From Botryosphaeria dothidea (Eukaryota > Ascomycota > Dothideomycetes > Botryosphaeriales > Botryosphaeriaceae): a DNA stretch of 64,000 nucleotides. Below the pieces are notes generated by a model. That model was not told where the DNA came from, made no database searches, and saw only the letters and a program-made list of their open reading frames with translations. Below, piece by piece: positions 20,832-32,903 of this stretch (positions are counted from its first letter, which is position 1; the number at the start of each line of letters is the position of its first letter). The stretch spans positions 4,402,001 to 4,466,000 of the forward strand of contig WWBZ02000001.1 in assembly GCA_011503125.2 (NCBI GenBank), given 5' to 3'. The position numbers were made by a program, and so were the translations under genes.

Positions 20832-22004
20832 TCAATTGGGCAACGCTTTACTGCTGAACTCCGATACCAAGAAAGTCTTAATCTTCGGCTGCACATCACC
20901 GTACGCCCAAGGATTCCGGCGCGGGAAGGTATACGTTTTCCGGTCCGCAAACGGCAATGGGCCATCGAGGGGTTCGCCTGAAAAGTCACATTCGATTACC
21001 TGATTGAAGCCGTACCCGTCGTTCAGGATCACTTGAGGGAATTTTCTGAAGCCTTTCATTTTGAAGATCGCGAAGCCTGGCATATATCGGTAGACGGCTT
21101 GCAAGACTTTATGTTTGACGAGCTTGAAGTCAGGGGCTGCTTCGGTGAAGTAGTAAGCATACTGCTCCCAGGGGTCTGGTGTCGGCATCGGGTACGGTGA
21201 GGACGATTGTACAGGAGACTGCTGCGGTTCGTAATAAGTTTGGTATGGTGGGTTGTGGTTCATTTGCGGATAGGCGCCAGCAGAGAAACTCGGATGAAAC
21301 GGGTTGGATACACCATGGTAGCCATTCGATGCTCGGTAGTCCGCATCAGATGTAGTACGTCGACGGCCAGCTGGGGGCCTGTCTGAGGAGCACGGGCGGG
21401 CTTTGAAATCAGTTGTAGCACGGTGCGGCTGCTTCCGATGGTTGTCTGATTTTGAGTAGCTTCTTCTCTGATCGTTGTGGTTCTTCTCTCGTGGCCATGC
21501 ATCCAAACCACTCCCTACTGGGGATTCGTGGCGCATTCGGCGAGACGCTCCCCCTCCAACTCTTTGATTTGCTTGCTGATGAGACATGTCGTCGTATTCT
21601 TCCTCCATGTATTCATCTGATTCCCAGCTTGGTTGATCAATGAAAACAATTGTTGTTTCCGTCTTTCTCTTCGGTGGCTGGTCCATTTGTATGTCATGAA
21701 GGTGGGTGGTTCCACACTCCGCAAGCGCCGATTCGTCATCGAAATCCTCCTGATGAGAGCCCTGGATTTGTTGTGCATAAAGATGTCGCGCCATTGCATC
21801 GGTGAGCTCATCATCGTCGGAATCGCTCATTTTCGGAGAGCCTGGTTGTGAGTTCTGATGACTCGGGACTACCTTCAACTGATTAGTTTTCCTTGACTGG
21901 GTAGTGGCCTGGGCTTGCGTGTTGTTTCTCTTGCCGAATGGGAGGAAATTTTCGAGGAGTCCCGCTTCTTCTTCTGACTTCCTCCTCAAAGTATTGTAGT
22001 CCAT
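20832..22004 (-). CDS. Unrecognised protein, ORF overlapping the kinase gene end
   Basis: A 390-residue ORF beginning at ATG 22004, inside the last exon of the kinase gene, in another frame, with 122 bases shared. The first 270 residues are low in order, acidic then basic and Gln/Pro-rich (a MSDSDDDELTD stretch near residue 60, YEPQQSPVQSSSPYPMP near 270). The last 110 residues look folded, with YMPGFAIFKMKGFRKFPQV and GFNQVIECDFSGEPL. I do not recognise the domain. It may be a separate gene or, through an unseen intron or a one-base error, the C-terminal half of the kinase protein. Confidence 0.55.
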   Translation of the reverse strand: MDYNTLRRKSEEEAGLLENFLPFGKRNNTQAQATTQSRKTNQLKVVPSHQNSQPGSPKMSDSDDDELTDAMARHLYAQQIQGSHQEDFDDESALAECGTTHLHDIQMDQPPKRKTETTIVFIDQPSWESDEYMEEEYDDMSHQQANQRVGGGASRRMRHESPVGSGLDAWPREKNHNDQRRSYSKSDNHRKQPHRATTDFKARPCSSDRPPAGRRRTTSDADYRASNGYHGVSNPFHPSFSAGAYPQMNHNPPYQTYYEPQQSPVQSSSPYPMPTPDPWEQYAYYFTEAAPDFKLVKHKVLQAVYRYMPGFAIFKMKGFRKFPQVILNDGYGFNQVIECDFSGEPLDGPLPFADRKTYTFPRRNPWAYGDVQPKIKTFLVSEFSSKALPN

Positions 22005-23582
22005 CGCGATGACTCAATAATCCATTTGGAAAATGACATTGATTCAGTGGATCTTCGATCTCGGAATGAGGCCTTTCTGTAATTTCAAGCTTCTTCTTTT
22101 TCTTGCCAACCAGCTCCAATAGAGCAGCTTCATCTTCTCTGAAGACCTCGTCCAACATCTGAATTGGCCCGGAAATTTCTGGTGGTGCAGGAGCACTGGT
22201 AATGGTAAGATCGTGAAGATCGTCTCCACCAAATACAGAGCCTTGGTAGGAGCTTTCCACATCGGATGACTCCTCTGTAGAACAGCAAGGCCCAATGTAA
22301 ACAAATTCATCCTCGTGACTCAATATTGTGTCAAAGAGGTCATACGCTGATGGACGTTTTAACCTGGAGCGGTCAAGCATTTGGCGTATCCACTTGAGAG
22401 GGGCATTATCGCCTTTTATTTCCAACTGTACCAGCCACTTCTCGAGGGCTTCATAGTTGCAACTTGCCGGCTTCCTTCCAGTTCCGTTGTTTTCGAAGAA
22501 TTCCAGCATCTCTTCTACCTTGTGGCCTCTGAGAATGCACTGAGAAGTGTAAGTGACATCTGCATGTGAAGGTCTGACATTTTCCTTACCAGCATTTCGA
22601 GATACACACAGCCGAGAGACCAGACATCAGACGATTCATTCCTGTCCTTCTCCTGAATAACCTCTGGCGCAGCGAACCGCGGCGTGTATGGCCCAGTTGG
22701 ACCACTGGTCGTGCCTCTGGTAAGCTCACTCCAATCGCGGGCGGTCCCAAAATCCGACAGATACACCTCGTGGTTCTTGAGCAGAATATTTGCAGGTTTG
22801 ATGTCTTTGTGTCTGCATCGACTTTTGTGGAGAAACCGGACTGCTCCACAAAGGCACCCAAAGAATGAACGGAGGACCGAAAGTTCATTCGGGGGAAAGG
22901 GGTCTTGCGAAAGGTATTGATGAAGATCGCAATCAGCCACAGGTGTCATCAAAATCGCAATGTACTTCCTGTCGGTGTACGACCCGACGAACGAAACCAG
23001 ATGATGATATCGGAGTCGTTTGAGGCTTTGGAGTTCGTTCTCGAATGCTTGGACGGCCTCTTTGCGACGCTTGAAATTGGAAGATTTGTGCAAGCGCTTG
23101 CGGGCGAACTCTTCCAAAGAGAGACGGGACTCTACGTGATCCACAACGCCAAACCTCCCATTGCCCAACGAGCCCCGTATATGGAAAAAGCAGTCCGCGT
23201 CGCAATTGAAGTGGCGGTGCCGTCCATCCTCCACCTCGATGTCTCTTGCTGCCGTGAGAACTACGTTCTGGTATGTCATGAACTTGTGTCGCGATGCTTC
23301 GTTCAAGCGTGGTGGGAGGCTCGCTACGTCGCGGTAAGGAAGATGGACATCGAGGAGGCCGTTGGTAACGAAGTGGTCCATGTAATGTGCCTGGTTGATC
23401 ATGCGTAGAACAGTGTATGTCCTGGGACGTAAGCTCCTTTCTCTTTTGCCAAGCTCAGCCAGTAATTTACCGATCTTGACGAAGACGGTATCTTGCGACG
23501 CGCCTGCTTTGCGCGCTGAGGCGACGAGCGGGGCGAAAGCCCGCTCAAACTCAGCCTCAGTCAACCTGCCCGATTCTTCCAT
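21883..23582 (-). CDS. Serine/threonine protein kinase
   Basis: Eukaryotic protein kinase of about 549 residues. Exons are 23582-22590 and 22539-21883, with a 50-bp intron starting GTAAGG; the junction restores EML followed by CILRGHKVEEML. Catalytic landmarks are the glycine loop GSLGNGRFGVVDHV, the ARKRL lysine, the catalytic loop HKDIKPANILL (HKD rather than HRD), DFGTARDW, FAAPEVIQ and SSDVWSLGCVYLEML. It should therefore be active. About 130 N-terminal residues precede the domain and an acidic tail with KKKKKLE follows it. The stop at 21883 lies inside the following ORF in another frame, so the true C-terminus is uncertain. Substrates unknown. Confidence 0.85.
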
Positions 23583-23599
23583 GGCTCTCGAACGGAATA

Positions 23600-24171
23600 A
23601 TTACGAGGCGATGGTGTATCAGCAAGAATAAGACCTTACCAAAGAAACGAAGCGCAGAAAGAAAGTTGTTGCGTAGCAAAGGAAGACAAGTCTGGCACAA
23701 GACTGGAAGCGGGGCATATGCACAGTAAGCAGGCACACTCGCCTTCCTCTATCTCAATGGCCGAAGCTGTGGCACCCAACGCCACACTTTTCCAGGCACC
23801 TGAATCACCAATACGTCTCCACAAGAAGCCGGACGCTAGCATCAATCTAGATTTCCTTGGGGCCTATGTGGTTCCGCACTGCCTACTGGTCAGGTGGTGG
23901 CGTGGGTATCCGCCAACGTGTTCGTGCATGCATGGCTGCGACTGCGACAGGCATATTACGCGCCACTCCTGCCGACGCCCCAGGATAGAACTTCTCCCGC
24001 AACTTTCAGCAACAGTATAGCCAACTCTTTATCAGACAACTTGAATGCGTTTTCGCTTTGAATTTTATCACATTCAATAGACATTTGATCATCTTCTGTT
24101 AATGATTCATTAACCGTTAAACGTTACATCGTAAGCAACTCTCTACCGTTTTTCTTTTCTTTTGTCTCTAC
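23600..24171. other. Intergenic, promoter of kinase and 3' side of GH32 gene
   Basis: No supported gene. It lies upstream of the kinase start and downstream of the GH32 stop, with an AT-rich block at about 24050-24130. Confidence 0.5.
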
Positions 24172-25983
24172 TCATGCCCCCAAAAAGCTACCCTCATACA
24201 ACATCCTCTTCTCCGCGCCGGCACTCGTGGTCACATTGCCCACAACCGTGCCGCTCTCATTCTCCTGGACACTCCACACACTATCCAGACCCCAAACCGC
24301 CACGCTAACCTGCGCTCCCGCAGGCAGACCAGTCGTCCTGACCGAGAACAGAGTCAACGGCTGGACCGGGAAGAACGTCGCAGTTGCGCTGTAAGTGGCC
24401 CTATCCAAGAAGACCTCAATAATAGAACGATCAATGACACCCTTGATGTTCCACGCGCCGCTCGGGTCGAGGAGCTGCGAGATGCTGAACTTGTCGCTAA
24501 AATAGGGGTTGTCGAAGCCGCGGGTCTTGCCGCGGTCGAGCCAGAAGGGGTTGTCGCCACCGAAGAAGTAGCCGCCGGAGACGCTCTCACCGCTGACGGG
24601 AGAGAGCGCAGAGAAGTTGAGGGACGCGGTCGAACTGATGTTGGCGACCGCCGGCAGGCCGGTGACGTTGGCCTCGAAGTATATGGCGTTGCTGGCCACC
24701 TCGCTGTAGTCGATGACAAGGGAGGCGTTGACGAGGGAGTCGTTGGAGCCGAGCTCCTTGCCGACGACAGGCGTCAGATCATACGGCTCTGAGACGAGCG
24801 TCCAGCCGAGACGCGTGATGTTGGTGAGGTAGTTGCGGCGCGGGAGAGACATGGCAGAGCGCCAGCCTTCGGAGCCGGTGGGCGCAACTTGAGTGTACTG
24901 CCAGTTGCTGGCCCAGGCGATGGAGATGGCGTCGGAACCCGAGGGTGTGCCGTAGAAGAATTGACCGGCGTAGTTGTCCTTGGAGAAATCGGCGATACGG
25001 GCGGCGGCATCCACGGCGGTGAAATGGGTGCCGTTGAAATAACCGGGGAAATACTCGGTGATAGAGCCGCCAAGAGGAGCGCCCGGGTTGATGGAGATTG
25101 TCAACACGTACATGGTCTCGTCGGTACCGTTAACGGGGATCTCAACCATGTTCGGGCACTCGTACTGAAGACCCAGCAGGCCATGGTGCGAGAAGTTGGA
25201 AGCGTGAGTCCATACCTTGAGGTCAGGAGAAGTGAAAATACCAATGACAAAGTCTTGCGAGTAGGCGATGACCATGACCCAGTGGTCCTCAAACCATATG
25301 ACCTTTGGGTCACGGAATTGGGTCGACGTGCTGTCGATGACGGGATTGCTTTCATAGGGAGTGAAGGTGTATCCACCGTCGTACGAGTAAGCAATCTCCT
25401 GGATTTGCTTGGTGGGCGTGTTCAGCGTGTAGATGGCAACGACTCCGTTATCTTGGTCAGGGAAGAAGCCGGAAGTGTTGTTGACGTCAACAACAGCGGA
25501 ACCGGAGAAGATGTTGGAAACGTTGTTGGGCGGGAAGATGGCAATTTGCTGGTTCTCCCAATGGTACAAGTCTCGGCTCGTTGCGTGGCCCCAGTGTTGA
25601 TTGCCGGCGACGATACCGGTAGGATTGTCTATTTGGGATGGTAAGCACTTGGCTCTTGATGATCACGGACCACTTCGGATGAGCAAAAGTGGGGTACAAA
25701 CATTGGTAGTAGAGATGCCATGTGCCATTGGCGTCAAGGAAGCAGCCATTGGGATCATTCATGAAATGCTGAGCAGTGAATTAGTATTTAATTATTTCCA
25801 TGGACGAGCACGACATACCTGCGGAGGAGAGAAATGGACTTGGGGTCTCAGGCCACCGGTGTAATTGCCAGGAACGGGAGTTCCGGTAGGCACAGTTGGC
25901 TGGACGTATACGCTGGTACTGCTCTGGGCATTGGCGCTGGCGAGCAAATAGGCGCCAGCAGCGGCCAGCTGAGAGACCTTCAT
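24172..25983 (-). CDS. Secreted glycoside hydrolase family 32 (invertase/fructanase-like)
   Basis: Extracellular enzyme hydrolysing beta-fructosyl bonds in sucrose, inulin or levan. Three exons, 25983-25819, 25768-25702 and 25628-24172, join in frame to 562 residues. A signal peptide is clear ([20 protein letters not shown]). GH32 catalytic landmarks are HFMNDPNG (nucleophile Asp, right after intron 1), FRDPKVIW (transition-state Asp) and LQYECPNM (acid/base Glu). Also seen are [13 protein letters not shown] and [12 protein letters not shown], the latter in the C-terminal beta-sandwich. Several N-glycosylation sites are present. Whether it prefers sucrose or fructans cannot be decided here. 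It has no linked partner, though a sucrose-transporter-like gene lies 21 kb away. Confidence 0.95.
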
Positions 25984-28900
25984 GTTGTTGCAATTTACAG
26001 ATGAAGGACTGGGAGGCGAGGAGCGGTTTGCTGGAGAGCTGGTTGAGGTTCAACTGGGGCGCGGGCATGGAGCTTTTATATGTGGAAGAGTGACGTATCT
26101 GCGGGCTGGGATGGAGTCTAGGCCAGGCATGATGGTGGTGGTCAGGCCCCGTGGCCATCACAGGTCGAGTGAAGCCACCGGCGAGCCGGATGACGCTTGC
26201 ACGGGCGCCACAGAGGCGGAGACGGACAGCCCCGCAGACTAGCCGTTGGAAGGAACGAGGCTCTTGTGGCCATGTCTGCCGAGAGCTGTGAGTGGATGTC
26301 TTCGGCAGCTGGCATGATGGTGGAGCAGCGGCAGATCAGCGATACCGCGCAGTTCCGCAGAGGTGTGCGTGGAGCTCGCTGGGCTGATGGCGAGACGAGA
26401 ATGAGAACAGCAGCGGCGAGATGCTTAGGGTGGGCAGACAAGAAGCAGGCAGACAAGGCACGGTGCTGGGGTGGGAGCGGGTGCTGACTAGCGTTCTGTG
26501 GGGCTCGGCGCGGCGAGTCGAGAAGGCGCTGGCGAGGCGTCTGCGCGGGGAAAACAGTCTTGTTGCTTCAATTTCTTCAAGCCCTCAAGCCACACCCCTC
26601 TTCATCCACCGTTTCCCCGTATTCCAGCCCGCTTTCATCACTACTCTCGTCTCAATTGATCTTGGTGCACTTGACGCACGCTTGACGAACTGCACCCGGC
26701 TGGCAACGGATCGTTTGTCTCACCCGGGCTGTTTACTGAAAAAATTGGCCGCAGCGGCATTTGCCAGGACGCTCTGCGCTCCGCGGCCCCACGCCAAACT
26801 GCCCCGGACCTTCTCCATCCCTTCCACTTCTTCCGTGCGTACTCTCCCCGTCCTCCTTCTGGACAAAAAAGCCGCGCCTTCAACCAATCTCGTCTTCCAT
26901 TGGCCTCTATCTGAGGGACGCCTGAAGACCATCCGCGTCGTAAACCCAGCATGATCGCAGTCATGGCAGCCTTGGCCCTCGCATCATCGCCTTGATTGGA
27001 CGGCTGCCATCCCGAGAAATGTGACGAGAAACGAGGTTGCCGAGCCTCATCGGAGTACTTAAACTATGGGCCTCTCCTCCACTCTGAGCGAACGACCTCC
27101 ACAAATCTTGCTCAAGCCACCACGAGCCGCATCATCCTCCCTCCACCACTACCGATTGCCTCCGTTTCGGCCACTAACCACCATCATGTCACCACCACTG
27201 GTCCAAATCCGGCACTTTCCGCCATTTGTCATCCCACCAGCCTGAAACTTGTCGCCATGCCCCTGCCAGCACTTCAGCACATCGAATCCCGCACTGGTCT
27301 CTTCTTTGGATGCGGCCGACGAAGTGGTCGTCTAGTCACAACATTGACCAAACTCGCTCACACCAAACCGCCCCAGATGACTTGTGGTAGTTTTCTATTT
27401 TCCGTATCCAAAGCGGGGACTTCACCGGTGCAAGGCCCTTGCAGTCGTAGCGGCGAGACTTACCTTTACCGGATCTTAGATTCGGTAATTGATGTTTACT
27501 AGTGGACCTGGACACGATCAAGTTGGCACGCATCACTGCAATTTTTTTGCAGCACCCACTTCGACCGCTTCGCCAAGAGTATACTCGCTTATACCTTGTG
27601 TTGCATGCGTGTGATGCATGTGTGGAACACTCTCTAACCCATATCATCAGTTAAGTATTCACTCCACAGTTCCGGCGCCTAAAAAGTGTTGTGAGCAATG
27701 GAGCAGACTGATGGTAGTTGCTCATGGCCGAGCCGAACTTCCTGCGGCGGTAGTTGCGGCGTTGCTAGCGCCCCGCCTCTCCAATCCTTCCCGAATCTTA
27801 TTTCCCCATCCTCAATGGTTTCCCCGACCCGCAACGCCCGTTTCTCCGACCTTGTTGTTTCCCCGGCTGCGGTTTCGCCGTTCTTGTTGCTTTGCTAACG
27901 CTCAGTTGTGGGTTGGCAAATTCTCCAATGTGCAGACAAGGACAATTTATGGGTATTTGTGCAGGTGAGACTTTAGTTGCTTAAGCGTGAACTAAAACCC
28001 AATAAATTGTAGGTATGGTTGTCTGGGTGTGGGAAGTCTCTACTCGGAAATGAGTAAAATAGCTTCTGGTCAGAACGGCGAATAAGATGACGCTTTTTCC
28101 GACAATCTTGACAGGCACATTCTGGACCTTCTCTTGTGCTGGATCTCGAACGACGTCACATATTGAGCGCCGCTCTCTCCGGATCTCCAGGGCAGTTCAA
28201 TCATGATTTTCCAGGCCTCTCACATGGACTTACTCGATTCTTCCTGCAACCTCTTCGCACCACGTCATCTCAACAGCATGCGAAAACTTCCGCTCCGGGG
28301 GCCCCTTTCTCCCTACCCTCTGGACAGTCGAGCGTGTCCGTCCACCTCAGTCGAGCATCACCAGACCTCTTCGAAATCCATAATGAAATGCGCATAGACT
28401 ACCGAAAGATTCCGCCCTCCAAATCCCGCTGGGCAAAACAGCGAGAGCAAGGCCCGCAAAGCGCATCCTAGCCAACTCCCTCCGCTGTACAGTCTCAGCA
28501 ACGCACAGCCAAGTCCGCGACCTGCACACCGCCACGTCGTCGCCACGTTTACGATGCCTTCGTCGTGCCAGATGGCTGCGCCACCTCGGACGGCCTGTCT
28601 ACCCTTCTTGGACGAGGGCTGAAGGGAGTGTCGGAGCACAACCGTGTGCTGAAAGGCGTGGTTCAGCGCGTGTCGGCGTCGTGATTCAGATCCATTAAGC
28701 AGATCTGCCATTTGCCGTTGATGACTCAGGTCTATCTTGGATGGCTTGCTGTCGTGCGACGACGCTCTCGCTTAAGCAGGCTGCTGGTTGGTGGCTCGTC
28801 CGGCAGTCTGTGCGGTTGGTTGTCGCTTGTTTGCAGACGGAAAGAAAAACGTGCGTGGTGTTGCGTCGCATTGCATCGCGTCGCGTTGATAACGGCAGAG

Positions 28901-30818
28901 GAGTTCCACCAGCTGCTCGCCGGGTATGCCGATGGTTTGTCGTGTTTTGATCTCCCCTCCTTTCCGCCAAGATGATTGCGTTCTGGCATTGGACGCGTCC
29001 CATCGAATAGGCTTCGAAGCCGAAAGGGATCCAGGTCGAGGTTACTCTATGCAGTTGACAACCCTCTAGGGAAAGGAGCCCATGGATCGATCATCCGTCG
29101 TTGCCGTCCCACACTCAATCGCAGTCACGTAACCTCGCCGTATGGCGTATCGCGAGAACGCGACGAAGCAAGCAGCCAGCCAACCAGCCACTCCTTTCCC
29201 GTTATCCGTCGCTTATTGTCTACCACACAGTCGGCCACAGCACGAGGGCCAAGAAATGTATACTCGGCAACCTTCGCCAAGCGCGAAGAAAAGGATACGC
29301 TTTATGGGAGCACACTGCCAGCTATGCACCAGCTCCAAACATTTCCGGAAATAGGAGCCCTCCGCCGTCGATGTCTCCACCATAGACTCGGCTACCTCAC
29401 TGCTGCACCCCTCATCAGCTGCATCGCATGAAAGAATCGCATTCGCGTTTTCTTCCTACCCACACCGAGACCTTTGCAGTGGGATTTTTGCGGTTCATGC
29501 AGGTTTGCGGGGCTCCTGCTTTGCCGCAATCGTGCATTACATGCGCCTGCACGCGCTACATCACAAAAGAAAAGGCGCCGTGCCCCCCCCCCGTCCTCAT
29601 CCCAGAATTCCGCGATCGTCGCCGTGCGACGCCTGGTTGTCCAATACGCGCAGCTCTTCGCGCTAAAAAGGAAAAAAAAACGAGACATTCTGCGCGAACG
29701 CCCTGCTCCACCAACGCATTACTCGCCGGATTCGCTGGGTGTCAGGCATGCGAGTGGTCTCGCACATCGCCTAGCAGACTCATCACACGCAGCAGAGGAC
29801 TAGAGCTTGACACGCAGATCGCCTTTATTTACCTTTCGTTAGCCAGATGCGTCGCGATCGCAGATGCAAGCGCGATCTGCGCCTGGGTTCATCCCGGAAC
29901 GCTGGCGCGCTAAAGATCAGACGGAGCTAACGGACAACCCGGGAAATATCTGGGGACTCGTGGTTTGCCGACCGGCCGGCCGGCCGCGAAAAACAAAAAT
30001 GCCCGCACTAATGGAATGTCGGAGTTCTTCCGTTTGGTCGCGCCGTAGGATTCGAAGGGATGCAGTAGCGCGGCAATAGGACAAGTAAGATGGACTAGTA
30101 TTTGATATCGACGGAAGAGGGATGGAGGGTTCTTCTGTCTGTGGTACGTGGAGGCGATGCGGATTGTTCTCCCGGGTTCTGGAAAGGAAGGGAAAGCTGA
30201 CGGACCGGGTTGCGAGATGGTGAGGCCTGATTCGCATTGCTCCCTGATGGTTGTAGGAGGGAAGCAGGTAGGTAAGCGGAAGAGGGAAACGTGGAAAGAG
30301 GCAGGGTCGCAACAGTTTCATGCGATGAAAGTGCACGGATTGCATCGCCGTAGAACGGACTTGTCCTCGTCCTCTCATTAAGGTATATGCTGAAGAGAAA
30401 GAAGAGGCTGGCCGTGCAAAAGATCGCTCGAGTTGCTCCACGCCAAAAACTTACATACACGTCAGTTCTTTAAAGAAAAATTATAGCTCATTCAAGCAAT
30501 CTGTGAACATCAGCGCATGCATGACCCATACTTTTTTTCCCTGTATCAATTGGCCGTGTCAAACGTAGCATCGCTGCTTCCTGCCGTGGTTCCCGTATTG
30601 AACAAGGTATCATCTAACAAGCTTTGGGGAGGATGGAGAATGACGAGAAATCTGAATGCTGAAGAGGGAATCTAAAACAAAACCGCCAATGCGTGAACTT
30701 TCAAAGCAGCCCAATGCGGTAAATGCAACAATATGACCAATTCCAATGAAGGTCCCAAACTGAACGAGAGCGTGATGACAATACCGCACCTTTCACTCTT
30801 TCCTTCATCTTGCCCAAT
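25984..30818. other. Long gene-free stretch (about 4.8 kb)
   Basis: Many overlapping ORFs of 60-180 codons occur on both strands, but none shows a domain, a signal peptide or a consistent exon chain. C-rich and CT-rich tracts are frequent at 26,560-27,250, as in fungal promoters and UTRs. The region holds the upstream side of the GH32 gene and the downstream side of the LaeA-like gene. It may contain long UTRs, a noncoding RNA or a gene too diverged for me to see. Confidence 0.5.
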
Positions 30819-32250
30819 TCACTCCGGCTTTTGTCCGTAAATGATGTAGAAAGGCATGAAACTGTGCGTGTTCGGGTCCAGGTAGGCCTTCCGCACTGCG
30901 GCCAGATATACCGAGATTTCCTCTTTATTCCAACCCAGACCTCGGGTCATGGGACCCAGTGCGATGGCCTCCAGGCCCTCCATCAGCACCGCACGCCAAT
31001 ACAGGCCGACCTCCCGGAGATGGCGGTTCTTGGGCCAGGGACCAATGGGTGTGTAGAAGATGCGCTCGGTGACGTTGGCGAAGCCGGCGTCCTCCATGTA
31101 GCCCTTGAGCAGCGAGGCAGAGCGGAAGGGGACGCCGACGTTGGACAGGCCGTCGGTGACCATGTTCCAGTAGTTGAGCATGGCGTTGTCGGGGGAGAGC
31201 GTGTCGTCATGGCACATGGGCATGTGGTCGATCTCTTGGCATTCGAGCCAGGCTCCGGGTTTGAGATGTCTGACAAGATTTTGTTAGCGATGATTGCTGG
31301 CAGGGATGGGTGTGGTGACCGGGGTAGGCGGGTGTTTGCTTACCGTAGTGCACGCTCCATGAGCTTGGGCCAGTTGCGGAAGCCTTGGACGGTGTGGCGG
31401 GTGTGGATATAGTCGAAGTGGTTGGGCGGGTGTAACCACTCGTCTTCGGCATCGTCGACCATGAATTTCTTTTTTTTTTTTGCAGCTCGCGTCAGTCATG
31501 TCCAGCTTCTTGGTAGGTGTGGCATGTGCGGATATGCGAGAAGTGGGGCGGAATGTCAGATCAGGTGGATTCGTACCAGATTGGCGGGCACCCATTCCGT
31601 CTGGATGGGACTCAGATCTATCCCGAGCACGTTGGCACTTGGGTATAAATCGGCAACTGTTGAGCAATTAGCGAATGCTGCGCCGTGATGATCTACGCGC
31701 ATGTCTGCTTACAATCGATTGCCCAGATTCCCGTGCCGGTTCCCAGATCGATGGCGTTGATGTTCCTCGCACCGTCCAGCGGGGCAAAGTGCAGGCTACC
31801 GTTGAAAAGCTTCAGATACATTGCGTGCTTTAGATCCTCGCGATCCTGTTCACTGTCGTCATTGGGGAAGCTGTAAGAACCCTCGCGGAAGCTGTGGTAA
31901 CGCCTGCCGTTCTCGTAGATGAAATTGCGGGCCGAAGAGGCGAGCGAAGCAGAAGTCGAGGATGCGCTATCTGACTCGTAGCCCAGATCGTCCTCGGACG
32001 TGAAGTCGTTCGCCTCAATGCCATCCTCAGCTTGTTCGAAGGCATCTGCCTGCTCTTGCGCCGTAATTGTTGACTGGTGTCCAGTCACAGATCCTGATGT
32101 GTCAGACCGCTTTGGCGGGGCCGGGTCATGGTGGGTATGTTGTTGGAAGTGGTGCTCGGTCGAGGCGGGCTGATCGAGAAGCGAGTCGTGGAGCGAGTGG
32201 GCGTCTGACTGGGGCAGCTTGGGGTGTTCGTGATGCTGTTGGTCGGCCAT
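30819..32250 (-). CDS. LaeA-like SAM-dependent methyltransferase
   Basis: Class I methyltransferase of the LaeA/velvet-associated type, a family that includes global regulators of fungal secondary metabolism. Four exons, 32250-31713, 31656-31577, 31468-31344 and 31269-30819, give 397 residues in frame. A disordered N-terminal tail of about 125 residues contains SEDDLGYESDSASST. Then come YHSFREGSYSFPNDDSEQDR and the SAM motif INAIDLGTGTGIWAID, which continues across introns into DLYPSANVLGIDLSPIQTEW and MVDDAEDEW. HFDYIHTRHTVQGFRNWP and LKPGAWLECQEID follow. The order matches LaeA closely, but many fungal paralogs exist, so orthology is not claimed. It is divergent from the O-methyltransferase at 32904. 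Confidence 0.88.
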
Positions 32251-32903
32251 GATCGGAACGGGCCGTGCCAGGCGATTTGCGACGAGAATCGGGGGCAGAG
32301 AGGGACCGGGCTTGCGTATCAGGACGACAGGCTCGAGCAGCGTGTTGATTGTTTTCGCGGGGCGTGAGGGGAGGGTCGAGGAGCAGTCCACAAATGGCGG
32401 ATTTGACGGACCGGGCGTGACGGAGAGAAAATAAGTGCCGGGGCGCTTGGGAGGTGAACTGCAACGGCGGCGGCGGGCAGCGTGCGGATTTAGTGGCTTG
32501 GGCACAGCGCCAGGCACTAGTTAGCTGTCGCCGCCGCTCACATGGCCGCCCTGGACGCAATGGCGTGCAGGCGCACACGGCCCAGCTTCGCGATCCAGCA
32601 ATCGCTTGGGTGGCGTCGGACCAAAAGCGCGATGGAGGCTGGCCGCGGCTCTCGTGCGGGCCCCGGACAGGCGTCCCCAGCATGGCCGCCCGCACGGCCC
32701 GAGCAGCAGTCTGGGCCATGCCCATCTCTGCGGGCACGCCAAGGGCTGCCGCGCTCATTGGGGAGCATGTGGGCTTGCTGCCATAAAGGCATCTCTCTGC
32801 AGACCCGACAACCCAGCAACCCCTGCTACCCCCCTTCCATCTGCTCCAGCGCGCTGGATCCACACCCTCTGATCCAGACAAACAAGGACCAGCAGGCAGC
32901 ACG

